Part shown: piece by piece, positions 41,154-51,589 of the stretch
Numbering within the stretch: the stretch's first letter is position 1
How the letters are laid out: every line of letters begins with the position of its first letter
Source: Symbiodinium microadriaticum
Taxonomy: Eukaryota; Sar; Dinophyceae; Suessiales; Symbiodiniaceae
Direction: 5' to 3'
Assembly: GCA_001939145.1 (NCBI GenBank)
Contig: LSRX01001111.1
Location: 1-64,000 of the forward strand
Length of the DNA stretch: 64,000 bases
Translations under genes and position numbers: made by a program
Notes under the pieces: generated by a model
What the model saw: only the letters and a program-made list of their open reading frames with translations
Told to the model about the DNA's origin: nothing
Databases searched by the model: none

Positions 41154-41425
41154 CAGAATATCGTCGATGTACGTCTTTAGGATCCCATTTTTATAGATTG
41201 GCCTATACGATTTTCGAGAAAGTGAATTATATTACAAGCACAGTGGATTCATTGATGAAGCACGTCGTCTATGTTCGCTGCGTTCCTGATCATAGATTCA
41301 CAGAATATCGTCGATGTATGTCTTGAGGATCCCATTTTTATAGATTGGCCTATATGATTTGCAAGAAAGTTAATTATATTACAAACACGGTGGATTCACC
41401 GACGAAGCACGTCGTCTGTGTTCGC
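41154..41425. repeat. 125-bp tandem duplication, 147-nt offset
   Basis: CAGAATATCGTCGATGTA... to ...GTCGTCT(A/G)TGTTCGC occurs at 41154-41278 and 41301-41425 with scattered substitutions and a ~22-nt spacer that differs. Both copies are AT-rich relative to the surrounding exons. Confidence 0.8.
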
Positions 41426-41483
41426 ATTTTGGAGACGACGATTGTTAGCAGCATGTGTAGGGAGGTTGACACGAAAGACCTAG

Positions 41484-41716
41484 ATGCACACACACGTACA
41501 CACACACGCACACCAACACACACACGCACACACACACACACACACCCACACCTACACACGTGCACACACGCACACACACACACGCGCACACACACACACA
41601 CAAGCACACGCACACACACACACGCCCACACACACACACGCCCAGGCACACGCCCACACACACACACACACACACACGCGCCCACACACACACGTTGACA
41701 CACACACACACACGCA
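41484..41716. repeat. (CA)n-rich microsatellite with CG interruptions
   Basis: About 230 bp of CACACA with periodic ACGC, ACCC and AAGC interruptions. The alternating purine-pyrimidine sequence is Z-DNA prone. The His/Thr and Val/Cys open frames here are artefacts. Confidence 0.95.
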
Positions 41717-42689
41717 TGTGTTTCCAGAATCGCAGTTATAGTACCTTCACCCAACAGCCTTGTCGTGCTCAAACCTTTTGCGCCCCTCATTTCGTCTTGT
41801 AGCCGTCCCGTGCTCAGTAATCTATCTCACTATCGTATTCTTGTCGCTTCGCGCTTTTCAGGTGGCGATGGCTGCTCCTGCTCTCCCGGGTCGCGGCCCC
41901 AGACGGTAAGCACGGTCCGTATACACACCTTCGTCGCATGCAGGTCCGATTTTTGCTGATGCAGTGGTGAACGTGGATGCCGACGACGAACCACAGATGA
42001 CGCTCCGGCCTCAGACCGGGTTTCTTTCTTTGTTCTCCTCGGCTGATGGTTTGTCGTGGCGGGTCCGTGTCAGGTACCCGTCGTGGTGGAGAACTCGGCA
42101 CGCCTCACAGGCGCGGCGCTCAGCGTAGGCGAGCGGCCAGTGCCCCGCTTGGCAGATCTACGACTGGGAGAAGTTGATGCTGTCCACGATTGATGAAGGC
42201 CAGGCCGATTGTAACAAGTCCCCGTTCCAGCATTTTCATGCCAGGCGAGCACGTCTACCAGTTCTACGAGCAGGCAGGGAATCGTCACCACCGCTCCATC
42301 GAACTTTACTCACTTCAGGCCGAGGCGCGTCGGGCCCACACCCAGATCGAGCGGGCGTTGAAACTCGTCATGACGCACCGGCTCAGGCCAGGTGGGGACA
42401 GCCTTTTCTTCTTGCTTCGTTGTGACCGCGACTGGCAGGACGCTGGAATGGTACGCGGAGGTACTGGACATGGACGTGCAGGGGCCCTAGTCGTGCAACT
42501 TTGGGCTTGCCTTTCAACCGTCCTTGCCTCATCAGGCGCCGGCTGAGCAAGGGAGGTTCGGAGCATCTCCTCCTCCAGTTCATGCGAAAGCCTTCGGCGA
42601 GAAGTCCGGCGCTCGGAGTGCTTCAGGGCAACATGCGCCGCAGAAGTCCCGCTCGCGAGGACGGCCTATTCAAACCCCTATTTTACTTG

Positions 42690-43230
42690 GAAAGGAGCCC
42701 AAAATTGAGACAAGGGTCCCTTCACCGGGAGGGAATCGTATCCAAATCGTATCCAAACCCCTATCCAAACCCCTATTCAAACCCCATTTTTCTTTGGAAA
42801 GGAGCCCAAATTTGCTGAGACAAGGGGGACCCCCGAGGCGGAAGGGGAATCGTATCCAAACCCCTATTCAAATCCCTATTTTCCTTTGAAAGTGACTCAA
42901 AATCGGCTTCCGGAGCTCTGAGACAAGGGGCCCCCCCATCCAAACCCCCACTCAAACCCCATTTTCCGAGCTCTGAGACAAGCGCCCCCCCAGGCAAAAA
43001 GGGAATCGTATCCAAATCGTATCCAGACCCCTATCCAAACCCTTATTCAACCCGCTATTGGGACCCGTATTGGAACCTCTATGGGAACTCGTATTAGAAC
43101 CCCTATCCAAAACGTATCCAAACCCCATCGGTTCCTCTATCTGAACCGTATCGATGCCATAGCCCGATAGACCGATCCTATGCTCAGATCGTATCCAAAT
43201 CGTATTGGAACCCTATCTGAAATTATCACG
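42690..43230. repeat. ATCGTATCC / CCCCTATTCAAACC satellite, right cluster
   Basis: The units AATCGTATCC, AAACCCCTATCC and CCCCTATTCAAA recur many times, interspersed with GAGACAAGGGG segments at about 42710, 42816, 42920 and 42972. It relates to the left cluster (39880-40230) in both orientations. Confidence 0.75.
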
Positions 43231-43269
43231 GGTGGCCACCCCTGAGGCTAACTAGAAACTCTTGGACGT

Positions 43270-44470
43270 AGTTATAATCCATACAATTTTACGGGTTATA
43301 CGTATATTGTAGTTACAACCTTTGCATCAAACCTAAATCCTACTATGAAAACATGATTAGAGAAGAGCATTTCTATTTTCGCGCGTTATCGGTTTTTCTA
43401 TCGGGTGAGTGGTGGTGTGGAGTTGAGCTTGTGGTTTTCCATTGGGTTCGGGGTGGTTCTTCTAATGGTGTTCATCATGTGGGTTTTGGGTGGGGGATTT
43501 TGGTGAGATGGGAGTCGAAGTGTTTGCTTTCAAAAATGGCAAACATGTTAGAAACGAATTGACTGGTTGAACACGTGAAACAAGCGAGTATCAACATATA
43601 GTGCAAAATTCGTGTTTTTTGAGGTGAAAAGATGCTTTTGGTATGCTTTGTAGAAATGCGACATTAACGTTTTTGGTGAAAGTGGCTAGTGCTTTAGATT
43701 TGGTCAAAATGGCGTGGACGAACATATTGAAAAATTTACGATGGTATGCTGATTGAATTTTCCTAGGAAGATTTCAAGCATTTTTACTTAAAATGGTATG
43801 CGCATTGAACAAATGATATGTAAACATGATTGAAAAATTGGTGTTTGGACTTGGGGGGGTATCGGGTGGTGCCAAATGAAAATGGAAACGGTCAATGCCA
43901 GCTGTATACCGGTATATCTGTGAGCACCGCCCAGGCACGGCCATCGATGTGGCATTTGCCCGGCACGAAGTGCAAGTCTAGATTCTAGACTTTGGAGGTG
44001 ATCAGCAGGGGCTGAGAGGTCACGCGAAGTAGACACATGGGATCGGGCGCATGAACAGGCCTCTGCCTTGGATTCCGGGCTGAAGCAGCTAAGAACAGCT
44101 ACGCTTCCCCAAGGCCGAGAATCCTGATGATCAGGCGCCTCCGCAAGAATATACGTGTTGTCGTCACATGTGTTGAAGATGGTCAAGCAGGCATTTGCAA
44201 AGAACCTGTTTGCAGCTTGAAGCTCTGCGTGCACTTTGCTCGGTGGCCATTCGTGTAGAGTATGACGACCACGAACATACAGCATGAATTGAAGAAGCTG
44301 GTGTCGAGCCATGATCCACACGACACGCTGTGGCATTACACCGGCCCCCACAGCATGACTTGAAATCTTCTTGAGCGTCACACCCCGAAGCCTGCGCCAA
44401 CCCCGCAGTCTAGCCCCCATAGACTTGCAAGCGAAAGTAGGTTTTTTATTTAGATCGCGAAGCAGCCGGA
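43270..44470. other. AT-rich region without supported gene
   Basis: 43270-43860 is AT-rich with no good frame. A 284-codon minus-strand open frame (43788-44642) overlaps the Gly/Tyr-rich exons of the opposite strand and has no recognisable domain, so I do not call it. Confidence 0.35.
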
Positions 44471-44552
44471 TGCTATGAAGGGCCGGGGCCACATCAGCAC
44501 TTTTCGTTCGTTTCAAGTGTGCCCCGCAGTGTGCCGACAGGCCCGTGGGCCC

Positions 44553-44847
44553 AGAGCTCAGGCAAGGGCTACATGGGCTCCATGGGCCCCATGGGCCGGC
44601 CAGGAGGCAAAGGCCCGGTCCTTCCCAAAATCTCCGACTCACGCCCCCGACTCACGCAGATTCCGCTCTTCAGGTTACGGCTATGGCGGCTATGGCGGCT
44701 TCGGCGCGGGCTATGGTGCTGGTGCCGGTGGTTATGGAGCGGATGGTGGCAGTTCCGTTTTCACCCAGCCCGGCTACGGTGCTGGTGGTGGCTACGGCAG
44801 TGATATTTATGGGGGCTATGGTGGCTATGGCCCGGCCGCACAACAAA
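44553..44847 (+). CDS. Gly/Tyr- and Gly/Met-rich exons of the RRM protein
   Basis: Two + strand low-complexity exons: GKGYMGSMGPMGRPGGKGP (~44560-44620) and, after an AG|G acceptor, GYGYGGYGGFGAGYGAGAGG...YGSDIYGGYGGYGPAAQQ (44674-~44847, followed by GTGAAA donor). Gly/Tyr-rich disordered tracts are typical of hnRNP-type RNA-binding proteins, and RRM exons follow on the same strand. Linking them into one gene is inference from order and strand. The transcription start is not located. Confidence 0.55.
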
Positions 44848-46372
44848 GTGAAAGGCTGGAGTGGTTTCGCATGGCAAGCTGGGAACATGTTCTTGACGGA
44901 ATAATTGCTGGGTTTGTTCAGATATGGTCCGTACTCGACTGGCGGTCTGAGCCCTACTTGCAACAGCCGCGCGAACTTACCGATGTGGCTTGTTTCACGC
45001 TCTTTGCGCGTTCGCGCGAGTGCTAAGGAGCAGCAGGACCTGCCTGGCAGGACGCTGGTCAATGTGACGGAATCAGCCGGAATCAGCCTACAAAAGATTA
45101 CAAGCCTACTTCGCAGGCAGTGAGTCTGTGCAGGATGGAGCTGGGTATGTGGAAACAGAGAAAGATAGGCCCTGGCCTAAGCCCGAAGCGTCGAGGCAAA
45201 GGCTTCTGGTGCGCGGCGGCCTTTCTTGGTCCAAGGTTAGTTCGCTCGATCAAAGATATCCAGCGTGGGTCGCTCAAGTGCTCAGCTGCCGACCACGAGT
45301 CCAGGTTCTGACTGACCTGGAGATGCGAAAAAAAGCCTTCCAGCCTGCAAAGAGCGGCCGAAGTTCGGCTAAGGCAGCGACCCGGCAGGGAAGGAGCAGT
45401 GGGAGCGGCAGTCGCCCCAGTCAGGAGCTGCATCTTTCTAAAGTTCTCTAGAGCAGCAGCAACCGAGACTTCCTGAAGGTTTGCGGATGCCACACGGATG
45501 GGCAGCAGAGATCCCAGTGCTGCGCTCAGTTTGATAGATGGGTGGGAGCTCCGGTGGGAGCGGTGCAAGCCCTGAGGCCGCCACCCCGAGGAGCATCTCC
45601 GGAGCTTCCTCGAGGCCAGGCAAGCGGGCAAGGCGCGGCCCTGCTGCGCTGCTTCTGCCTCGGACGCTTCTCTAAGACGAGCTCCGCTCCTCATGATATC
45701 GGCTCGTGTCGTGCACGTTCATGTAAGTGATATAGTGATAGTGAGGTCAGGGTGAGGTCAAATGCCAAGCGCAACAGACATGAGCATGAGCTACGCAGGC
45801 GCCGGAGCAAATAGTGTCTCAGCTGGGAAGCACCCGCTTCATTCGTCTACGAGGTGGGTGTCTTTGCATATCAAAGTTTCCAATGTTGCCACAGACGTGC
45901 AAAGAACCATGCCGTAGTGCAGCAGTTAGTGCCGTGCCAAGAGGATCCAAGAGGCAAGTTAGAGAGAGTGGCCGTGCAATCGTGAGCTCATCTTCTGGCC
46001 TTCTCCATGTCCACAGCGTGTGATGCATCCTAGTTTCTACCCACAAACCAACAATAAATCCACAAAGACAAGTGGCAACGAGAGACACGGAGAGACAGAG
46101 GCAGAGCCGCAGACACAGACACAAGCGCAGACAGAGAGGGAGTGAGAGTGATGGTTGGTCTTTCAGACAGTTTCACATCCACGAGCGCTCCGTGGCCAGG
46201 TGTGCCATTTCAGGCCGAGCTCCATGAGGCCACGCTCCATGTCGGTTTAGGCAGCCTTTGATGCCAATACCCAGGCCTAGGTGCTTGATTTCGGGCCGGG
46301 CGGGGGTTCTGCTCTGCAAGTTCTGCCGGGGCAGGTTGGCAGGTTGTGGCAAAGTGCTTCATGGTTTGGGTG

Positions 46373-46725
46373 GTCCAAGCTGTTCGCCCTGTCTCAGCAG
46401 GTGGTGGACTTCTTGTCTATGTACAGCATCCCTCAGGAAAATGTCGTCAGTGCCTTAGATCATCGTCGTTGCCTTCGTGACAGCGGATGAGATGCAAGAC
46501 ACGGGAAGGAACAGCCGGCAACTTGACAGGTTTTCGGACGCCGTCCCGATGGTCGCATCACTGGCGAGGCTGTGGCTCTTGGACAGAATGCATCTGTTGC
46601 GCAATGGTCCGCTGTAGGCCTACGTGATGTTCCGCAGCACGGAGGAGGCTGAGAATGCGCTGAACTCCCTGCAGAACGGGGAGATCCAAGGTCGCTACAT
46701 CGAGCTCTTCCGCTCCACGGAGGCA
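46373..46725 (+). CDS. Quasi-RRM 1 exons (hnRNP H/F-GRSF type)
   Basis: The first half is at 46375-46455, SKLFALSQQVVDFLSMYSIP and QENVV, corresponding to RNP2 plus helix 1. The second half is at 46618-46725 after a TAG|G acceptor: YVMFRSTEEAENALNSLQNG and EIQGRYIELFRST. The ending GRYIELFRS is the hallmark of quasi-RRMs in hnRNP H/F, GRSF1 and ESRP proteins, which bind G-rich RNA and act in splicing. One intron of about 165 nt splits the domain; a short exon carrying the DGR-GEA turn may be missing from my reading. Confidence 0.75.
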
Positions 46726-48073
46726 AATCACCAAAACAACCTTTAAACCCTGAAGTACAGGAATTTGTGCATCTTCCCTTGCACCGAGCTGCAGGAAGAC
46801 TTTCAGCGAATGTCTAGTCTGCGCCTCAATTACTGGCAGCATTATAACAGCAACCATCGGCCCAACCAGTTGCACAAGCTTCAACTGCCGAAGCCGTCGC
46901 CGCCACGAGTCAATGGGACCAATGCTAGGAGCTTCTAGGAGATGGTGAGAGTGGCTTTGGGGTTTCTCAGCTCGTTCGAGTCGGCAGGGGGGCTGTGCTA
47001 GTTGCTGCTGGGTTGATGGAAGTGGTGTTCGTGTCGCAGCTACAGCAACAACACGAGTATTGCCGGAGGTCAGGGCATCACAATCTTTTCCCTGCGTTTG
47101 GACAAAAGCCTTTGGTGTGTGCTGTCCGAGTTTCAGCTTCCGTTCCCGCGAAGCCTTGGAAATTGCCAGATGGTCCGAGAAAGCAAGTCCCAGATCAAAC
47201 AGAAAATGACAAACAACACTAGAAACAACGGCAACCGCGACAGCAAAGCCACCACAGGAGTCATGCAACTGCGGAACAATGCCACTGCTACGTACTGCTA
47301 CTGTCTGCGGCTAGTTCTGCTAGTCGTGCAATCACTTCAACCGTGCTGGACAGCGAGGCCTAAAAGCAGCTGCTCCAGCTACTGCCGACATGGGCAAGGC
47401 AGTTTGCAGTACAGCTGTCATAGTAGTGTCTTCTCCAGTACTGGTTGATCCTAGCCCAGAGATGGGCATGGAGGACTACTTGGTGATGAAAATCAAGCAG
47501 ATCCAGCGCAGCGGGCAGGAAGCAAAGGTCTGCCAATTGTAGGCTCCTCGAGCGGGTAGAACCTCGTCAACGCTTGCCAGGATGCCTGGTACCGATACTG
47601 CGAGAGCACGCGTACCGGCAATCACGATCCTGCAAGACACACCCCAGAGCCTTGATCCCGGTTTCTTCGGGCTGTGAGGGGGCTCTGAGAGCCTGCGACT
47701 GCACCCCAGGTCCCTGAAGGCTTTCATCGAGGTAGCGGTCCCACTCTGCGACGGGAGTTTTGTTTTAAGTGCTCCGACCGAGGCGTATGAGAGCGGTCAA
47801 GCCCCCGAGCAAGCCGCGCAGAAGGTTAGCACAGGTCTCAGAGTCTGAGGTGGCCAAGGAGGTGTTCCGAAAGAAGCATCCTGTGTATACATGCTCAGAG
47901 CTGAAACCTCCTGCGCTGCTCGCCACCCTGCCGAGTTCAGCTGTCGCATGTTCTGCGACTAAGAGGGGCGCAGATCTCAGGCGAAGTGACCTCGTAACGA
48001 TAGCATATGTTAGTATAGAGCGACAGGATCCTTGCATGGCCTACAGTCAAACGAAGTTGCTGGTCCGTGTAAG

Positions 48074-49297
48074 GTCCCCTTCCAGGCAAACGTGGATCAT
48101 GTAGTTCAATTTTTAGCAGACTTTGGCATCGACAGGTCTGGCTCTCAGTGGTTCCCATCAGTACAGGGAGTAGTTCGAACGTTGAGTGCTCGAGTGAAGA
48201 TCTCTGCAGAGCCGATTGAGGTCACGTGTGACGATGGCACAAGGTGTCGGTGGCTGGATCCTGAAGGGCGTCTGGGCTGTTGCACATAGACTTGTCTAGA
48301 ACTGCTTGTCACCAAGGCCGTCCAACAGGAGAGGCTTACGTGCAGTTCGGAAGCGGCAGCCTCGGCTGGTACGTGTAGACTCTGCTTTGCCACCGTCACA
48401 CAGCGTCGACTCGAGACTAGAGTGGCGGGGGGGGGGGGGGGGGTGAATGGATATGTGGTCTCGCCGTGCTTCATGTTCTCGAAACAGAATCAAGCCAGTC
48501 GCTACACTTGCAGGATCACGGCGCATGGGGCACCACAGTGATAGAAAAGGCAGAGGGTTTGGGTCGGGAACTTGGGATCCCTTGCTTGCGAGGAGAGCAG
48601 GCTTGGTAAACAACCGAGAGCTCCGGGAAGGCTCAGAAGTCGACAGCATAGACATCAGCCCAGCGCAACTAAAATTCAACGCAGTGCGAGGATGTACTCA
48701 AAGCATGCGAGGTTCGCGGGACTGCAGGTCACTTTCGTTTTTCTCCGAATTGGCACCGGTGCCTGGCTGCCGGGCGAAACCGATTGATTTGTTGTCCACC
48801 CCCCTGGCCACGCCCGCTCTCTCAGTTGCTGAGTGGCTGATGCCGTTGTAGCTCTGTTTCCCCGCGCTGATGCGGTGGTTGCCTGTGGGCTACCTGGAGC
48901 CTGCCTCGCAATCTCTGCTTTCCTTCTGTCGCTGGTGTGCTTGGATTTGTTGACGCTTGGAGCCCGCCTGGCCAGCTCTGTTTCCCTTCCCGTCGCACCA
49001 GCCCAGGCGCAAAGGCCGCAAAGAGCTTTCGTTCCCCGGCCTCGCAACTCAAGTTCGACTGAGGTGTGGAAGAAGCCGAGTCGGCCCTTCAAACGAAGCA
49101 ACGCCAGGCCTCGTGGGGGCGGGCTTTGAGAGTGGCTCGAGATTTTGTGGGACATGTTGTCGATGCAAGGTTCAGTGTAGGGTACCAGGCATGATTTGCA
49201 GTGTGAAAGTACGTCTCATTCGGGCTTGTCCCTGCCCCAAGCCAGAAAAGTCGCTTCAGGAGATCCTCGGGCGTTACATAGAGCTGTTCCGGCTGGA
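48074..49297 (+). CDS. Quasi-RRM 2 exons
   Basis: An exon starting after AAG|G at 48074 encodes VPFQANVDHVVQFLADFGI (to ~48134). A possible middle exon near 48200-48235 reads PIEVTCDDGTR. The domain ends at ~49245-49297 with EKSLQEILGRYIELFRLD. The parts are spread over 1.2 kb, with a 17-G tract at 48427-48443 in between. The split point just before PFQ is shared with RRM 3. Exon limits are approximate. Confidence 0.65.
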
Positions 49298-49479
49298 TGC
49301 CCTGAGTGACACAATGGAAGAGTCATGAGTGTATCATACAACGCTGTTGTGATCTGGCATCTTGTGTAGCGACAGTGGTGAGACTGGCGGAGCCATTGGG
49401 AGTGCTTGATCATGGAACCCCTCTGTAGCCTGCATTGCGGATTTCCTAAATTTTCTATTGAAACATATCTGAGGTCGTG

Positions 49480-49565
49480 TCAAGAAGACTTCGACAAGAA
49501 CGTTCCCGGCAACGTGCCCGGCAACGTGCCCTACTCTATGGGAAACATGCCGGGAGGAGCTCTTG
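49480..49565 (+). CDS. Asn/Pro/Gly-rich linker exon
   Basis: DFDKNVPGNVPGNVPYSMGN with MPGG: a short low-complexity segment with three NVP(G/Y) repeats, consistent with an inter-RRM linker between RRM 2 and RRM 3. Assignment to the gene is by position only. Confidence 0.4.
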
Positions 49566-49569
49566 TTGT

Positions 49570-51070
49570 TGTGTTTGGCCTCGGGAAGCATGACACGAAA
49601 GGGTGTAACTTTGCCAATGTCCTAGTGATTGGCCTTAGGTTCTGACCCCCCGAAAATCAGTAGCCTTTCCCCAGTTGGCTCCTCGCCGCCAGGAGGCTGG
49701 AATCAGACGGCAGTGCCGCCGCCCATGATGTCATCTCCGACGCCATCTCCGCTTGCGCTTACGTCTGGAAAGGACACATCGAACTTCCAAGCACTCGCAT
49801 GTTGTGTCAACGTGCAGACTGACAATCCTGGCTGTTATCTGTTATGACAGCCGTGTTTGATGAGGTGTTTCGAGGTTTGTTTCACACGCATGCACCACCT
49901 AAGTGTATCAGAGGGTATACAACAAACTCTCTGAGTTAATGGAGCGTTAGTGTTAGGGCTGTGTCCTTGTGACGGCAACACGTGCCGAGTTGTAGCTGCA
50001 CTTGCCTTATGTTGGCGCTTCACGAAGCTCTGCCGAGATCGACTGTCCAACTTGACCAGCGATATCTGAGCACGTTCGAAGGCGTCGAAGCCGAATTGCT
50101 GTGATCGTGCAGGTTGCCACATGTAGCCACAGTTTCAGAAACCAGCATGTTCAGCAGCGATGCCAAACCGATAGCCAACAAGTTAAATGCTCACACAGCC
50201 TACCGAGGAGGAGCTCGTTGCGCAAGTCAAGAAGCCCGGAGTCCGAGGGGCGGGGGGGGGGGGAGGAAGAAGTNGGGGGGGGGGGGTAGGAAGAATTTCG
50301 GGTGGGAGATTGTCGGAGCATGTTGCAGCTGTGGCGTTTTGCTGACAGCCGGCGCAGGTTGGTTTGATGCCAATTCAAAATCCTTGATCTGCTTGGGGCG
50401 TTGCATCCTCCCAGGATCCAGCGCAACCATGAGGATGGCAAGAGCAAGTGGGAGGAGTACTGCACGGTGCTTCGCCCAGGCCTTAGATGTGCCAGCCTGG
50501 CTCGTGCCAGCCTGGCAGGCGAAGCCATGTGACATCTACGTCACATCCATCCCTTGTTGTTTGCAAGATAAGGCACTGGCAACCGGGACCCTGCACGGCA
50601 CACGCCGCAAGCGCTACAGATGTTCCTGGAGGCGGGTCTTTTAAAAACAGTAAACGGTCGCCGAGGAAGGCGATCGAGGCAGGCTGACGGTAGACTGCTT
50701 CTGCTACAATGCGATGCATGATTGTGGTGGATGATAATAAGCAGGCGTGCATGGCAAATTCTGCTTTGTAGAGGCCTTCGAAAAAGGAGTGATGCCGACA
50801 GAGCCGCCGCGGTCTCAGGTTTGAATGGAATCCGGGTGTGACACCTAAGATGGAGCTCCGACCGACGGCTTAAGCGGGTCAGGGCTCCTTACCATGAACA
50901 CAAAATGCCTTGGAGAAGCAGGATCTACGGCAAAGTTATACGTCTGCGTGGGGTGGCCTCTGGCACGTTTTGAGGGTCCGAGCTTGAGCCAAGCATTTGG
51001 TCATACAGCATGCTTTTTTCATGCATGCAAGCGTCCTAGCACATATCTGCAAGACTGCAGGGTAGGACCT
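49570..51070. other. Intronic or intergenic sequence between RRM exons
   Basis: No motif was recognised. G-rich tracts with an internal N occur at 50252-50286 (N at 50274), probably an assembly problem in poly-G. Confidence 0.4.
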
Positions 51071-51082
51071 GTAGAGGTACCG

Positions 51083-51580
51083 TTCCAAAGCGAGCTGTCA
51101 GACGTGGTGTCCTTCTTGCCAGCACCTCGATTTTGGCACAGGGAGCCTGCGCATCGAAGTTGAAGTCGGGCTTGGATTGTTGATGTACTGTGGCTGGCCG
51201 CTGGCTTCTCTTCCCCGTCCATAAAGGATTGCGTTGCAAGTGTACGGAGTTTTGTCTAGGGCGGAGTACGGCATCGACGAGAAGAGCATCGTCATGGGCC
51301 GCGGGGCCGATGGGAAGAAGACCGGCGAGGCAACTGGAGATCCCGCAGAATATCTCCGCCGGAGGCAGAGTGACGCTTCCCAGTGTTTGCAGAGGCCTAT
51401 GTCATCATGCCCTCCGTTGAGATTGCAGAAAAGGCTCTCGAGGCCAACCGTTCTGTTGCATTCGCAAAGGCAGAGGTGTACGCAACACGTGCACAGCGCT
51501 GTCAGCACTAGCAATAGCCTTTGGAGGAGAAGCAGAAGCAGGAGATACACGGCCGGTACATCGAGCTCTTCAGGCTTGGC
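51083..51580 (+). CDS. Quasi-RRM 3 exons
   Basis: This is the best preserved RRM, in four exons. VPFQSELSDVVSFLP starts after GAG|G near 51079. EYGIDEKSIVMGRGADGKKT and GEA is at ~51262-51330. YVIMPSVEIAEKALEAN is at ~51390-51440. EEKQKQEIHGRYIELFRL is at ~51522-51580. The DGKKTGEA-Y and GRYIELFR blocks are diagnostic of quasi-RRMs. Four exons for one ~75-residue domain shows how finely this gene is divided. Confidence 0.8.
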
Positions 51581-51589
51581 TTTCGGGCA

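Larger units (their letters stand above)
39802..43266. mobile_element. Inverted-repeat-bounded repeat-rich element or block
   Basis: 39802-39829 is the reverse complement of 43239-43266 with a few differences; TAGAAACTCTTGGA is exact. A further short inverted match (TACGCATATTGT against TACGTATATTGT) lies just outside. Between them are direct copies of an ATCGTATCC-type satellite near each end, a 14-bp satellite, a 147-nt-spaced tandem duplication and a CA-rich tract. No transposase-like frame is visible, so this would be a non-autonomous element if mobile. The outer limits are uncertain and no target duplication was found. Confidence 0.5.

Noticed and set aside
41484-41790. His/Thr-rich and Val/Cys-rich ORFs
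   Set aside because: Translations of the CA-rich microsatellite on both strands.
43788-44642. 284-codon minus-strand open frame
   Set aside because: No domain, composition rich in chance residues, and it lies opposite the Gly/Tyr-rich + strand exons, whose low-complexity DNA leaves the reverse frame open.
48427-48443. 17-G tract and the poly-G with N at 50252-50286 as G-quadruplex regulatory sites
   Set aside because: Homopolymer G with an embedded N is more likely low-quality assembly than a structured element. No supporting context.
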